DNA of 64,000 bases from Streptomyces pacificus (GTDB taxonomy: Bacteria > Actinomycetota > Actinomycetes > Streptomycetales > Streptomycetaceae): assembly GCF_011766325.1 (NCBI RefSeq), contig NZ_BLLG01000005.1, positions 186,001 through 250,000 of the forward strand. The letters are read 5' to 3'. Below, piece by piece: positions 1 to 7,756 of this stretch. The stretch's first letter is position 1. Every line of letters begins with the position of its first letter. The notes under the pieces are model-generated. The model saw only the letters and a list, made by a program, of their open reading frames with translations. It did no database searches and had not been told where the DNA came from. Both the position numbers and the translations under genes were made by a program.

Positions 1-2
1 AC

Positions 3-1163
3 TCCACGCAGGCCCTGCTGCCTGCGGTCTCCCACGAGTTCGGCGTGACCGCGGGCACGGCCAGCTGGACCGTCTCCGCGGCCACCGGGGCGCTCGCCCT
101 GTGCGTACTGCCGCTCAGCGCGCTGTCCGAGCGGTTCGGCCGGGTGCGGCTGATGACGGTGTCCCTGGTGGCGGCCACGGCCCTCGGGCTGCTGGTGCCG
201 TTCGCGCCCGGCCCCGAGTGGCTGGTGGCGCTGCGTGCGGTGCAGGGTGCGGCGCTCGCGGGCATCCCCGCGTCGGCGATGGCGTATCTGGCGGAGGAGG
301 TGCGCCCGAAGGCGCTGATCGCGACGATCGGGCTGTTCGTCGCGGGAAACAGCGTCGGCGGGATGAGCGGCCGGATCGTGACCGGCTGGGTCGCCCAGCT
401 GTGGGGCTGGCGGGCGGCACTCGCCGCGGTTGGGCTGATGGCGGTGGTCTGCACCGTGGCGTTCCGGCTGCTGCTGCCGAAGGCGCGGCACTTCACGCCC
501 GGTTCGCTGGACCCGGGAGCGCTGGCGCGCACCGTCCGCGGTCATCTGTCGGACCCGCTTCTGATGCGGCTTTACGGGATCGGCGCGCTGTTCATGACGG
601 TCTTCGGCGCGGTGTACACCGTGATCGGCTACCGCCTCGTCGGCGACCCGTTCGGCCTGCCCCAGGGCGTCGTCGGCTCCGTCTTCCTGGTCTATCTGGT
701 CGGTACCGCCTCCTCGGCCGCGGCGGGCCGCCTGGTGGGGAAGCTCGGCCGGCGCGGTGCGCTGTACCTGGCGGTCGGCACGACGGCGGCGGGTCTGCTG
801 CTGTCGCTCGCCGACTCGCTGGCCGCGGTGCTGGCGGGCCTGGTGCTGATCACGGCGGGCTTCTTCGCGGGGCACGCGGTGGCCTCCGCCGCGGTCAGCC
901 GTACCGCGACGACGGGCCGCGCGCAGGCCTCGGCCCTGTACCAGTCCGCCTACTACCTGGGCAGCAGCGCGGGCGGCACGCTCGGTGCCGTGGCCTTCCA
1001 CTCCGGCGGCTGGGCGGGCACGGTCCTGCTGGGCCTGCTCGCGGTGCTCGGGGTCGTGTCGATCACGCTGTACGGGTCGTACGCGGCGCGGGCTCGGGTA
1101 CCGGTGCCGGTGCCGGTGCGGGAGAACCGTCACCTGCTCTCCGCGGCGGCGGCGCGCCACTGA
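3..1163 (+). CDS. MFS transporter, 5'-truncated by window edge
   Basis: This is the C-terminal part (about 387 codons) of a major facilitator superfamily permease; the reading frame is open from base 3, so the start lies upstream of the window. The protein is a chain of hydrophobic segments. The conserved cytoplasmic loop appears as SERFGRVRL after TM2 and its half-repeat as LVGKLGRRGALYL. The family members it most resembles are drug/sugar efflux proteins of the YnfM/AraJ (DHA1) type, which export small molecules by proton antiport; the substrate cannot be read from sequence. The C-terminus is a short soluble tail rich in Val-Pro. Confidence 0.9.
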   Translation, partial: STQALLPAVSHEFGVTAGTASWTVSAATGALALCVLPLSALSERFGRVRLMTVSLVAATALGLLVPFAPGPEWLVALRAVQGAALAGIPASAMAYLAEEVRPKALIATIGLFVAGNSVGGMSGRIVTGWVAQLWGWRAALAAVGLMAVVCTVAFRLLLPKARHFTPGSLDPGALARTVRGHLSDPLLMRLYGIGALFMTVFGAVYTVIGYRLVGDPFGLPQGVVGSVFLVYLVGTASSAAAGRLVGKLGRRGALYLAVGTTAAGLLLSLADSLAAVLAGLVLITAGFFAGHAVASAAVSRTATTGRAQASALYQSAYYLGSSAGGTLGAVAFHSGGWAGTVLLGLLAVLGVVSITLYGSYAARARVPVPVPVRENRHLLSAAAARH

Positions 1164-1335
1164 GGCAGCCGTGACGGCAGGGGCGGCAGGGGCGCACTTC
1201 CGCCGGTCCCGCCGAATCCGTGCCCTTCCCCCGACAACCAGGGCCCGCCCGTACGCGTCCAAGACTCAGGGCAACCACACCGGACGTACAGGGGAGTTGG
1301 TGACCGCGGGCCGCACAGGGCAGTGGGGGACCGCA

Positions 1336-1494
1336 GTGAGACGGGGCGGTGTCGCCCTCGGCACCGTGGCGCTGGTGGTGCCGCTGGGCCTCGCGCTCGG
1401 CGCCGCACCGGCCCGGGCGGCGTCGTGCACGGCGTCGACCGGGCCGTACCAGCCAGCCGGGCACCTGAGGCCCGTTGTCAGTGCCGCCCTGTAG
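1336..1494 (+). pseudogene. Truncated secreted protein (signal peptide plus 20 residues)
   Basis: A GTG start opens a 52-codon frame with a classical Sec signal peptide: MRRGG, a hydrophobic core, then APARAAS as cleavage site. The mature part begins CTASTGPYQ and stops 19 residues later. From memory, C-x(5)-GPYQ is how a family of Streptomyces secreted peptidoglycan-binding-domain proteins begins after the signal peptide, so the rest of such a gene looks lost by deletion or frameshift just after GPYQ. It could still encode a small secreted peptide with one cysteine. There is no clear ribosome binding site (upstream GTGGGGGACCGCA). Confidence 0.5.
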
Positions 1495-1535
1495 CGTCCG
1501 AAGGGCTGGAGCGGACGGCGACGGGAACAGGACCC

Positions 1536-2549
1536 ATGGATGACCAGGCGACGGCACGGGATCTCGAATCCAGGCTCGAGAGCCACCGGAAGGAACTCAC
1601 CGGATACTGCTACCGCATGCTCGGCTCCGCCTTCGAGGCGGAGGACGCGGTCCAGGACACCATGGTGCGGGCCTGGAAGAACCTCGGGAAGTTCGAGGGG
1701 AGGTCCTCGCTGCGATCCTGGCTGTACCGCATCGCCACTCATGTGTGCCTGGACATGCTGCAGGCGGGCAACCGCCGGGCCCGTCCGATGGACCTGACCG
1801 GGGCCACCACGGTGGCGCAGGCCCGGCTCACCGCCCGTCCGGAGATCACCTGGCTGGAGCCGGTGCCGGACGGGCGGGTGCTGCCGTCGGTGGCCGACCC
1901 GGCCGACACGGCGGTGGAGCGCGAGTCGATCAGGCTGGCGTTCGTCGCGGCGCTCCAGCGCCTGCCCGCGAAGCAGCGCGCGGTGCTGATCCTGCGGGAG
2001 GTGCTGGCGTGGAAGGCCGCCGAGGTGGCCGAACTCCTGGGCACGTCCGTCGCCTCGGTCAACAGCGCGCTCCAGCGGGCCCGCGCCTCCCTCGCCGAGT
2101 ACCAAGCCTCCGGCTCCGATGCGGCGGACCCGCTCGACGAGGAGCAGCGGAAGCTGCTGGAGCGCTATGTCGCCGCCTTCGAGGGATACGACATGCGGGC
2201 CCTGACGGCGCTGCTCCGCGAGGACGCCACGATGTCCATGCCCCCGTACGACCTGTGGCTACGCGGCCATGACGACATCGTGGGGTGGATGCTCGGTGCC
2301 GGCGAGGCGTGCCGCGGCTCGAAGCTGGTCCCCACGGTGGCCAACGGTTCGCCGGCCTTCGCGCAGTACCGCCGCGGCCGGGACGGCAAGGGCTACACGC
2401 CGTGGGCGCTGATCGTCCTGGAGGTCGCCGACGGCCGGATAGGCGCGATGGACTTCTTCCTCGACACCAGGCGGTGGTTCCCGCTGTTCGGGCTGCCGGA
2501 GCGGCTCAGCGCCGAGGGAGTGCCGGAGCGGCTCACCGCCGGTTGCTGA
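1536..2549 (+). CDS. ECF-type sigma-70 factor with SnoaL-like C-terminal domain
   Basis: This is an RNA polymerase sigma factor of 337 residues. Region 2 is at about 20-90 (YCYRMLGSAFEAEDAVQDT, then the LRSWLYRIATHVCLDML block). Region 4 is at about 140-190, with QRLPAKQRAVLILREVL followed by a helix-turn-helix (AAEVAELLGTSVASVNSALQRAR). The last 120 residues (ERYVAAFEGYDMRALTALLRED to the end) form an NTF2/SnoaL-like domain. Sigma factors of this build (the TIGR02960 and ECF41/ECF56-like groups) usually carry their own regulatory domain instead of a separate anti-sigma factor, and none is adjacent here. The ATG at 1536 is chosen because region 2 begins soon after it. The ribosome site is weak. 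Confidence 0.9.
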   Translation: MDDQATARDLESRLESHRKELTGYCYRMLGSAFEAEDAVQDTMVRAWKNLGKFEGRSSLRSWLYRIATHVCLDMLQAGNRRARPMDLTGATTVAQARLTARPEITWLEPVPDGRVLPSVADPADTAVERESIRLAFVAALQRLPAKQRAVLILREVLAWKAAEVAELLGTSVASVNSALQRARASLAEYQASGSDAADPLDEEQRKLLERYVAAFEGYDMRALTALLREDATMSMPPYDLWLRGHDDIVGWMLGAGEACRGSKLVPTVANGSPAFAQYRRGRDGKGYTPWALIVLEVADGRIGAMDFFLDTRRWFPLFGLPERLSAEGVPERLTAGC

Positions 2550-2551
2550 GC

Positions 2552-2607
2552 GTGCCGGGGCGGCCCGGTGCCTGGGGGGTGCCGGGGCGGCCCGGTGCCT
2601 GGGGGGG
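2552..2607. repeat. Two tandem copies of a 26-27 bp GC-rich unit
   Basis: Directly after the sigma gene stop, the unit GTGCCGGGGCGGCCCGGTGC followed by CTGGGG occurs twice, and a third half-copy (GTGCCGGAGCGGCTCA) overlaps the end of the convergent STAS gene. The half-copy is nearly identical to the last codons of the sigma gene (about 2520-2535), so the array probably grew by slippage from the 3' end of that gene. Confidence 0.7.
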
Positions 2608-2621
2608 GGTGCCGGAGCGGC

Positions 2622-2942
2622 TCAGCATCGGGGGATGAGCGGAGCCGCCCGGCCCTGGTCGTCGCCGCCCAGTCCGGTGAGGTCGAGCAGGGCGAGCAGT
2701 TCGGGACCGGCGTTCACCAGCCGCAGCTCCCGGCCCAGTCTCCGCGCGGTCAGCCGTAGCCGGGCGACGGCGTGCACGGCCGTCAGATCGGCGACGGCCA
2801 GCCGGCCCGCATCGCACACGATCTCCCTGCCGGTGCCTCCGTCGGCGGTGAGTCTCCGCAGCCGGGCGCACAGCAGCGGCACATCGGCCGGGGCGATCCG
2901 GCCGGGGAGTTCCAGAACGACGGGTTGCTCGATGCTGTCCAT
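2622..2942 (-). CDS. STAS-domain protein (anti-sigma antagonist-like)
   Basis: This 106-residue single-domain protein has the STAS fold pattern: a first strand (PVVLELPGRI), a helix with a Leu/Arg face, then CDAGRLAVADLTAVHAVARL at the position where SpoIIAA-type antagonists carry D-S/T-x-G. Here the phosphorylatable Ser/Thr is not obvious (the segment reads VADLTAV). STAS proteins bind anti-sigma kinases or act as partner-switch modules in stress regulation. No ribosome site is visible before the ATG at 2942. The gene sits downstream of a Uma2 relic on the same strand, so its original promoter may have been lost. Confidence 0.7.
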   Translation of the reverse strand: MDSIEQPVVLELPGRIAPADVPLLCARLRRLTADGGTGREIVCDAGRLAVADLTAVHAVARLRLTARRLGRELRLVNAGPELLALLDLTGLGGDDQGRAAPLIPRC

Positions 2943-2971
2943 AGGAGGGGAGACCGCGCCCGCCGCGGGGA

Positions 2972-3082
2972 CTCATCGATGATGTCCGCCTTGCAGCCCT
3001 CGGGTGCGTCCGGCTCCTCCCGGAGGCGGACCAGCTCGTCCCAGCCCTGACCGGATTCGGGCTCGACGCCGAGTGCGCCCAT
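2972..3082 (-). pseudogene. Relic of a Uma2-family (DUF820) nuclease N-terminus
   Basis: The first 37 codons (MGALGVEPESGQGWDELVRL, then a segment ending EGCKADIIDE) match the conserved start of Streptomyces Uma2-family restriction-endonuclease-like proteins. Those normally continue ...EIIEG-I-V-SPPP and run about 190 residues. Here the similarity ends at codon 37, and the frame runs on as unrelated sequence into the STAS gene until a stop at 2783. I read this as a deletion that removed more than 80% of a Uma2 gene and brought its head next to the STAS gene. Confidence 0.55.
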
Positions 3083-3250
3083 GGCGGTTTCCTCTGCCGG
3101 TGCGTCACCGGGTCCAGCACGCCGAACGGGACCGGCGGCCCACCACCGGTCCCGTTCACCCGAGGGAAGTCGCCGACCGGGAACGCGTCGGCGGCCGGGG
3201 AGACGTCAGCGCCCCGGAGGATCTCGGGGACGGATGACGAACCCGCCGGA

Positions 3251-4528
3251 TCAGGCGATGCGCTCCAGCACCACCGGGGTCGCCTCGTGGGCGGCGCCCG
3301 GTGCGGCGATACCGAAGGAGCCCTCCAGGGACCGCAGGGCGTAGTCGAACTTCTCGGGGGTGTCCGTGTGCAGGGTCATCAGCGGGGCGCCCGCGGTGAC
3401 CTCGTCGCCGGGCTTGGCATGCAGTTCGACGCCCGCGCCCGCCTGCACCGGGTCCTCCTTGCGGGCCCGGCCGGCGCCCAGGCGCCAGGCCGCGACGCCG
3501 ACCTGGTAGGCGTCGAGGCGGGTCAGCACGCCCGAGGCCGGTGCCGTGATCACATGCCGCTCGCGGGCGACCGGCAGCGCGGCGTCCGGGTCGCCGCCCT
3601 GTGCGGCGATCATGCGCCGCCAGACATCCATCGCGGACCCGTCGGCCAGGGCCTTCGCCGGGTCGGCATCCCTGACGCCGGCCGCGTCGAGCATCTCCCG
3701 GGCCAGCGCGAGGGTCAGCTCCACGACGTCGGCCGGGCCGCCGCCCGCCAGCACCTCGACGGACTCGCGGACCTCCAGGGCATTGCCGGCGGTGAGACCG
3801 AGCGGCGTGGACATGTCGGTGAGCAGCGCCACGGTCCTGACGCCGTGGTCCGTGCCGAGGCCGACCATCGTGGACGCCAGCTCCCGGGCGTCCTCGATGT
3901 TCTTCATGAAGGCGCCGGAGCCCACCTTGACGTCCAGCACGAGCGAGCCGGTGCCCTCGGCGATCTTCTTGGACATGATCGAGGAGGCGATCAGCGGGAT
4001 CGCCTCGACCGTGCCGGTGACATCGCGCAGCGCGTACAGCTTCTTGTCGGCGGGAGCGAGACCGTCACCCGCGGCGCAGATGACCGCGCCGGTGGTGTCG
4101 AGGACCCGCAGCATCTCCTCGTTGGACAGCAGCGCCCGCCAGCCGGGGATGGACTCCAGCTTGTCGAGGGTGCCGCCGGTGTGGCCGAGGCCGCGGCCGG
4201 ACAGCTGCGGCACGGCGGCGCCGCAGGCGGCGACCAGCGGCGCGAGCGGCAGCGTGATCTTGTCGCCCACGCCGCCGGTGGAGTGCTTGTCGGCGGTCGG
4301 GCGGGAGAGCGAGGAGAAGTCCATGCGCTCGCCGGACGCGATCATCGCGGCGGTCCAGCGGGCGATCTCGGTGCGGTCCATGCCGTTGAGCAGGATCGCC
4401 ATCGCCAGCGCCGACATCTGCTCGTCGGCGACCTCGCCGCGGGTGTACGCGTCGATGACCCAGTCGATCTGCTCCGGAGAGAGTGCGCCTCGGTCGCGCT
4501 TGGTGCGGATGACGGAGATGGCGTCCAT
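3251..4528 (-). CDS. deoA: Thymidine phosphorylase
   Basis: This 425-residue cytosolic enzyme converts thymidine (and other pyrimidine deoxynucleosides) plus phosphate to free base and deoxyribose-1-phosphate. The N-terminus (VIRTKRDRGALSPEQIDWVI) and the signature DKHSTGGVGDKITLPLAPLV at about 80-100 bind phosphate. The second signature is SGRGLGHTGGTLDKLESIPG. Length and order of lobes are normal. The start at 4528 has GGAAGGA about 8 bases upstream. It is the last gene of the nucleoside uptake/salvage locus: the ABC importer brings nucleosides in, cytidine deaminase converts cytidines to uridines and DeoA cleaves pyrimidine nucleosides. A pair of strong hairpins in the 195-bp gap from cdd may uncouple its expression. 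Confidence 0.95.
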   Translation of the reverse strand: MDAISVIRTKRDRGALSPEQIDWVIDAYTRGEVADEQMSALAMAILLNGMDRTEIARWTAAMIASGERMDFSSLSRPTADKHSTGGVGDKITLPLAPLVAACGAAVPQLSGRGLGHTGGTLDKLESIPGWRALLSNEEMLRVLDTTGAVICAAGDGLAPADKKLYALRDVTGTVEAIPLIASSIMSKKIAEGTGSLVLDVKVGSGAFMKNIEDARELASTMVGLGTDHGVRTVALLTDMSTPLGLTAGNALEVRESVEVLAGGGPADVVELTLALAREMLDAAGVRDADPAKALADGSAMDVWRRMIAAQGGDPDAALPVARERHVITAPASGVLTRLDAYQVGVAAWRLGAGRARKEDPVQAGAGVELHAKPGDEVTAGAPLMTLHTDTPEKFDYALRSLEGSFGIAAPGAAHEATPVVLERIA

Positions 4529-4575
4529 GTACTGGGGGTCCTTCCGGGTACGAACGAGGTGGTGCGAAGAGTGTC

Positions 4576-4641
4576 GCGGCCCCTCCGCCGGAGCGGCGGA
4601 GGGGCCGCCTTGTCAGGGCCCCGCGGGGCCCGGGGCCCTGA
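4576..4641 (-). terminator. Two stacked hairpins between cdd and deoA
   Basis: A perfect 14-bp stem (arms 4576-4589 and 4595-4608, loop GGAGC) is followed at once by a perfect 10-bp stem (4613-4622 with 4632-4641). Both are GC-rich with no U run, the usual form of Streptomyces terminators. Lying 3' of cdd and 5' of deoA, they could end or attenuate the transporter-cdd transcript and leave deoA with its own promoter. Confidence 0.75.
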
Positions 4642-4723
4642 CGGGCGCGAGGGCCCAGGGGCTCCGGGGCGGGGTGTGCCCGTCAGCGGCGGCGCGACGG
4701 GGCGGACATCGCCCGGTGCGGCA

Positions 4724-5257
4724 CTAGCCGGACGTCTCCGGTCCGGGCCCGTGCCGGCCGGGCGTGCCGTCCGGGCCCGGCGCCTGCGGGCCCGGCGCCT
4801 GCGGGCCCAGCTTCTGCGGGCCGAAGGCCAGGGGCAGCATCTCGGACAGGGGCAGGATGCCCGCCTCGGTGTCCAGCAGCAGTGCGGGCCCGCCGAACTC
4901 GTACAGGAGCTGGCGGCAGCGGCCGCAGGGCATCAGCACATCGCCGTCGCCGTCCACACAGGTGAAGTGCGTGAGCCGGCCACCGCCCGAGGCGTGCAGC
5001 TGCGACACGAGTCCGCATTCGGCGCACAGCGACAGGCCGTACGACGCGTTCTCGACGTTGCAGCCGCTGACGGTGCGGCCGTCGTCGACGAGGGCGGCGG
5101 CACCGACCGGATAGCCCGAGTACGGGACGTACGCGTGGGACATCGCCTCGCGCGCCGCCTCGCGCAGAGCCGCCCAGTCGACGGCACGGGCGGCACCCCC
5201 GGAGCCACCGGAGCCGGCGGCACCCGCGTCGCCGGCCGGGGCGGGGCGGGGCGTCAC
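4724..5257 (-). CDS. cdd: Cytidine deaminase
   Basis: This enzyme deaminates cytidine and deoxycytidine to uridine forms. The zinc site is complete: NVENASYGLSLCAE (C-A-E with the catalytic Glu) and PCGRCRQLL. The substrate loop PYSGYPVGAAAL is also present. The core (about residues 27-150) has the normal 125-130-residue length. It carries a 25-residue Gly/Ala N-terminal leader and a Pro/Gly-rich tail with a repeated GPQAP motif, both likely disordered. The GTG start overlaps the permease stop (GTGA), so translation is coupled to the transporter genes. Confidence 0.95.
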   Translation of the reverse strand: MTPRPAPAGDAGAAGSGGSGGAARAVDWAALREAAREAMSHAYVPYSGYPVGAAALVDDGRTVSGCNVENASYGLSLCAECGLVSQLHASGGGRLTHFTCVDGDGDVLMPCGRCRQLLYEFGGPALLLDTEAGILPLSEMLPLAFGPQKLGPQAPGPQAPGPDGTPGRHGPGPETSG

Positions 5258-6525
5258 TTGCCCTGCCCCTTCTTGTACGGCAGGCCGTTGGCTTTCGGCG
5301 GCCTCAGACGCTGCGCCGACAGCGCGAGCACCAGAAGGGTGGTGACATAGGGAGCGGCGTCCACGAACTGGCTGGGCAGCGCGTCGGTGAAGCCGTACCA
5401 GACGAAGAGCACGCCGGAGGCGGCCAGGGAGACCGCGCCCTGCCAGTACTTCTTCTTGTACAGCTGCCAGGCGCAGGCCAGCACCAGCAGGATCGCCAGC
5501 AGCAGGAGCATGGCGTGGACGTTCTCGGCGCCACCGCGCAGCTTGAGGCTGTCGGTGAAGCCGAAGAGCCCGGCGCCGAGTGCCAGTCCTCCCGGCATCC
5601 AGTTACCGAAGATCATCGCGGCGAGACCGATGTAGCCGCGTCCGCCGGTCTGGCCCTCCTGGTAGATGCCGGTGGAGACGATCACCAGGAAGGCTCCGCC
5701 GAGTCCGGCCAGCGCGCCGGAGGCGATCACCGCGATGTACTTGTACTTGTAGACGTTGACGCCGAGGGTCTCGGCGGCGACCGGGTTCTCACCGCAGGAC
5801 CGCAGCCGCAGGCCGAAGCCGGTGCGCCACAGGATCCACCAGGTGGCGGGCACCAGCAGCAGCGCGATCACCGTCAGCAGGGACAGGTCGGTGACCAGGC
5901 CGCCGAGCACGCCCGCCAGGTCGGAGACGAAGAACCAGTGCCTGGCCTGGAGGTCCGCCAGGGCCTCGGAGAGCCAGGGGATGGTGATCTCGGGGATCTG
6001 GTCGATGCGCGGGGACTGCTTCGAGGAGCCGCCGGGCTCCTCGGCGAAGGTGAAGTTCGACAGGTAGCGGGTGACGCCGACGGCCAGGATGTTGATGGCC
6101 ACGCCCGAGACGATGTGGTTCACGTTGAACGTCACCGTCATGAGCGCGTGGAGGAGCCCGCCGAGCGCGCCGCCGACGACGCCCATCAGGACACCGCTCC
6201 AGGGGCCCCACTGGAACCCGGCCCAGGCACCGAACCAGGTGCCCATGATCATCATGCCCTCGAGGCCGATGTTGACCACGCCGGCCCGTTCGGCCCACAG
6301 GCCGCCGAGTCCGGCGAGGCCGATCGGCACGGCCAGCTGGAGGGCTCCGGAGACCTGGCCGACCGAGGTCAGGTCGTTGGCTCCGCTGATCACGCGGACC
6401 AGCGAGAACAGCGCGAGACCGGCCGCGATGACCAGCAGGATGACGGGCAGCGACAGCGTGGGGCGTCCACCGCCCTTCCGGGGCGCGGTGCTCGTCATCG
6501 AGACCGTGCTCGTGGACTCGCTCAT
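5254..6525 (-). CDS. Nucleoside ABC transporter permease 2 (BPD_transp_2 family)
   Basis: This 423-residue integral membrane protein has about ten hydrophobic segments and belongs to the branched-chain/simple-sugar permease family. Characteristic stretches are WAERAGVVNIGLEGMMIMGT and the EAA-like loop RSCGENPVAAETLGVNVYKY, which contacts the ATPase. The glycine-rich AGLGGAFL follows. It pairs with the permease encoded upstream as the two transmembrane subunits of a NupPQ-like uptake system. The N-terminal 25 residues are polar and cytoplasmic. It lies 121 bp downstream of permease 1 and overlaps cdd by 4 bases. Confidence 0.9.
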   Translation of the reverse strand: MSESTSTVSMTSTAPRKGGGRPTLSLPVILLVIAAGLALFSLVRVISGANDLTSVGQVSGALQLAVPIGLAGLGGLWAERAGVVNIGLEGMMIMGTWFGAWAGFQWGPWSGVLMGVVGGALGGLLHALMTVTFNVNHIVSGVAINILAVGVTRYLSNFTFAEEPGGSSKQSPRIDQIPEITIPWLSEALADLQARHWFFVSDLAGVLGGLVTDLSLLTVIALLLVPATWWILWRTGFGLRLRSCGENPVAAETLGVNVYKYKYIAVIASGALAGLGGAFLVIVSTGIYQEGQTGGRGYIGLAAMIFGNWMPGGLALGAGLFGFTDSLKLRGGAENVHAMLLLLAILLVLACAWQLYKKKYWQGAVSLAASGVLFVWYGFTDALPSQFVDAAPYVTTLLVLALSAQRLRPPKANGLPYKKGQGK

Positions 6526-6646
6526 GCCGTCCTCATTTCGTTCTCCCCCGGCGCCGGCGCCTGGGCGGTGACCCGTTCTCCGCTCCCGCGGCCCGGGGCC
6601 GCGGCCTTCGTCGTCGTCTGCGGCCCGCCGGCCGCGCGCGCGTCGC

Positions 6647-7756
6647 TCACAGCGCGACCTCTTCCTTGTTCCTGCGGGCCTGGGCGGCGAGTTCCTCGCC
6701 GACCTTCTGCTGCTGACGGCGGAGCCCGTACTGGCGGACGAGTTCGTAGGACACGACGACCGAGATCACGATGAGTCCCTGCATGATCGTCGCGATCTCC
6801 TTCTCGTAGCCGAACTGGTCCAGGTCGGCCGAGGTCTTCTCGATGAAGGAGATGAGGAGCGCGGCGAAGAAGATGCCGATCGGGTTGTTGCGGCCCAGCA
6901 GGGCGATGGTGATGCCGGTGAAGCCGACGCCGGCCGGGAAGCTCAGGCTGTAGGTGTGGGTCTGGCCCAGCAGCAGCGGCATGCCGACGAGGCCGGCCAC
7001 CGCGCCCGAGATCAGCATGGCGGTGAGGATCATCTTCTTGGAGTCGACACCGCTCGCCTGGGCCGCGGACTCGCTGGCTCCGGTGGCGCGCAGGTCGAAG
7101 CCGAAGCGGGTGCGGTTGAGCGCGAACCAGTAGACGACGCCGAGGGCGAAGGCCACGAAGGTGAAGCCGTAGATGGTGCCGCCCTCCATCGCCAGGCCGG
7201 GGAACCAGCCGGACTCGGCGATCTCGCCGGTGGTCAGGTCGTTCGACCCGGGCAGCTGCTCGCCGAGGTTGGCGGGGAGGATCATCCAGGCGATCAGGCT
7301 GGTGGCGATCGCGTTGAGCATGATCGTGGAGACGACCTCGCTGACCCCGCGGGTGGTCTTCAGGATTCCGGCGACACCGGCCCAGAGCGCCCCGACCAGC
7401 ATGGCGACGATCACGATCAGCAGGATGTGCAGGGGGCCCGGCAGTTCGACGCTCGCGCCGACGACGGCGGCCAGCATCACGGCGAGGCGGTACTGGCCGT
7501 CCACACCGATGTTGAACAGGTTCATCCGGAAGCCGACGGCCACGGCGAGCGCGGCGAGGTAGTACGTGCCGGCCTGGTTGAGGATGTTGACCTGGACGTC
7601 CGTGAACTCGGCCGTCTCGAGCATCAGCCGGTACGGCTCGATCGGGTCCCGGTCCGAGACGAGCAGCACCACCGAGGTGAGCAGGAACGCCACCACCAGG
7701 GCGAGGCCCGGGCCGGCGACGCCGAGGAGCAGCCGGTCCTTGTCGAACTTCTTCAT
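6647..7756 (-). CDS. Nucleoside ABC transporter permease 1 (BPD_transp_2 family)
   Basis: This 369-residue membrane protein is the first permease of the nucleoside importer. It begins MKKFDKDRLLLG and then spans the membrane repeatedly. The family signature around RMNLFNIGVDGQYRLAVMLA corresponds to the NIGLEG segment of permease 2, and LRATGASESAAQASGVDSKK is the ATPase-contact loop. It differs from permease 2 in a large extracytoplasmic insertion (SNDLTTGEIAESGWFPG). Its ATG overlaps the ATPase stop codon (ATGA), so ATPase and permease are made in step. Confidence 0.9.
   Translation of the reverse strand: MKKFDKDRLLLGVAGPGLALVVAFLLTSVVLLVSDRDPIEPYRLMLETAEFTDVQVNILNQAGTYYLAALAVAVGFRMNLFNIGVDGQYRLAVMLAAVVGASVELPGPLHILLIVIVAMLVGALWAGVAGILKTTRGVSEVVSTIMLNAIATSLIAWMILPANLGEQLPGSNDLTTGEIAESGWFPGLAMEGGTIYGFTFVAFALGVVYWFALNRTRFGFDLRATGASESAAQASGVDSKKMILTAMLISGAVAGLVGMPLLLGQTHTYSLSFPAGVGFTGITIALLGRNNPIGIFFAALLISFIEKTSADLDQFGYEKEIATIMQGLIVISVVVSYELVRQYGLRRQQQKVGEELAAQARRNKEEVAL

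Noticed and set aside
101..1174. Second long frame over the MFS gene
   Set aside because: Arg/Gly/Ala-rich composition typical of out-of-frame reading of GC-rich coding DNA; the MFS frame has clear membrane segments.
3287..5350. Long plus-strand open frame opposite deoA and cdd
   Set aside because: Antisense shadow of two well-recognised genes; no ribosome site and no natural domain.
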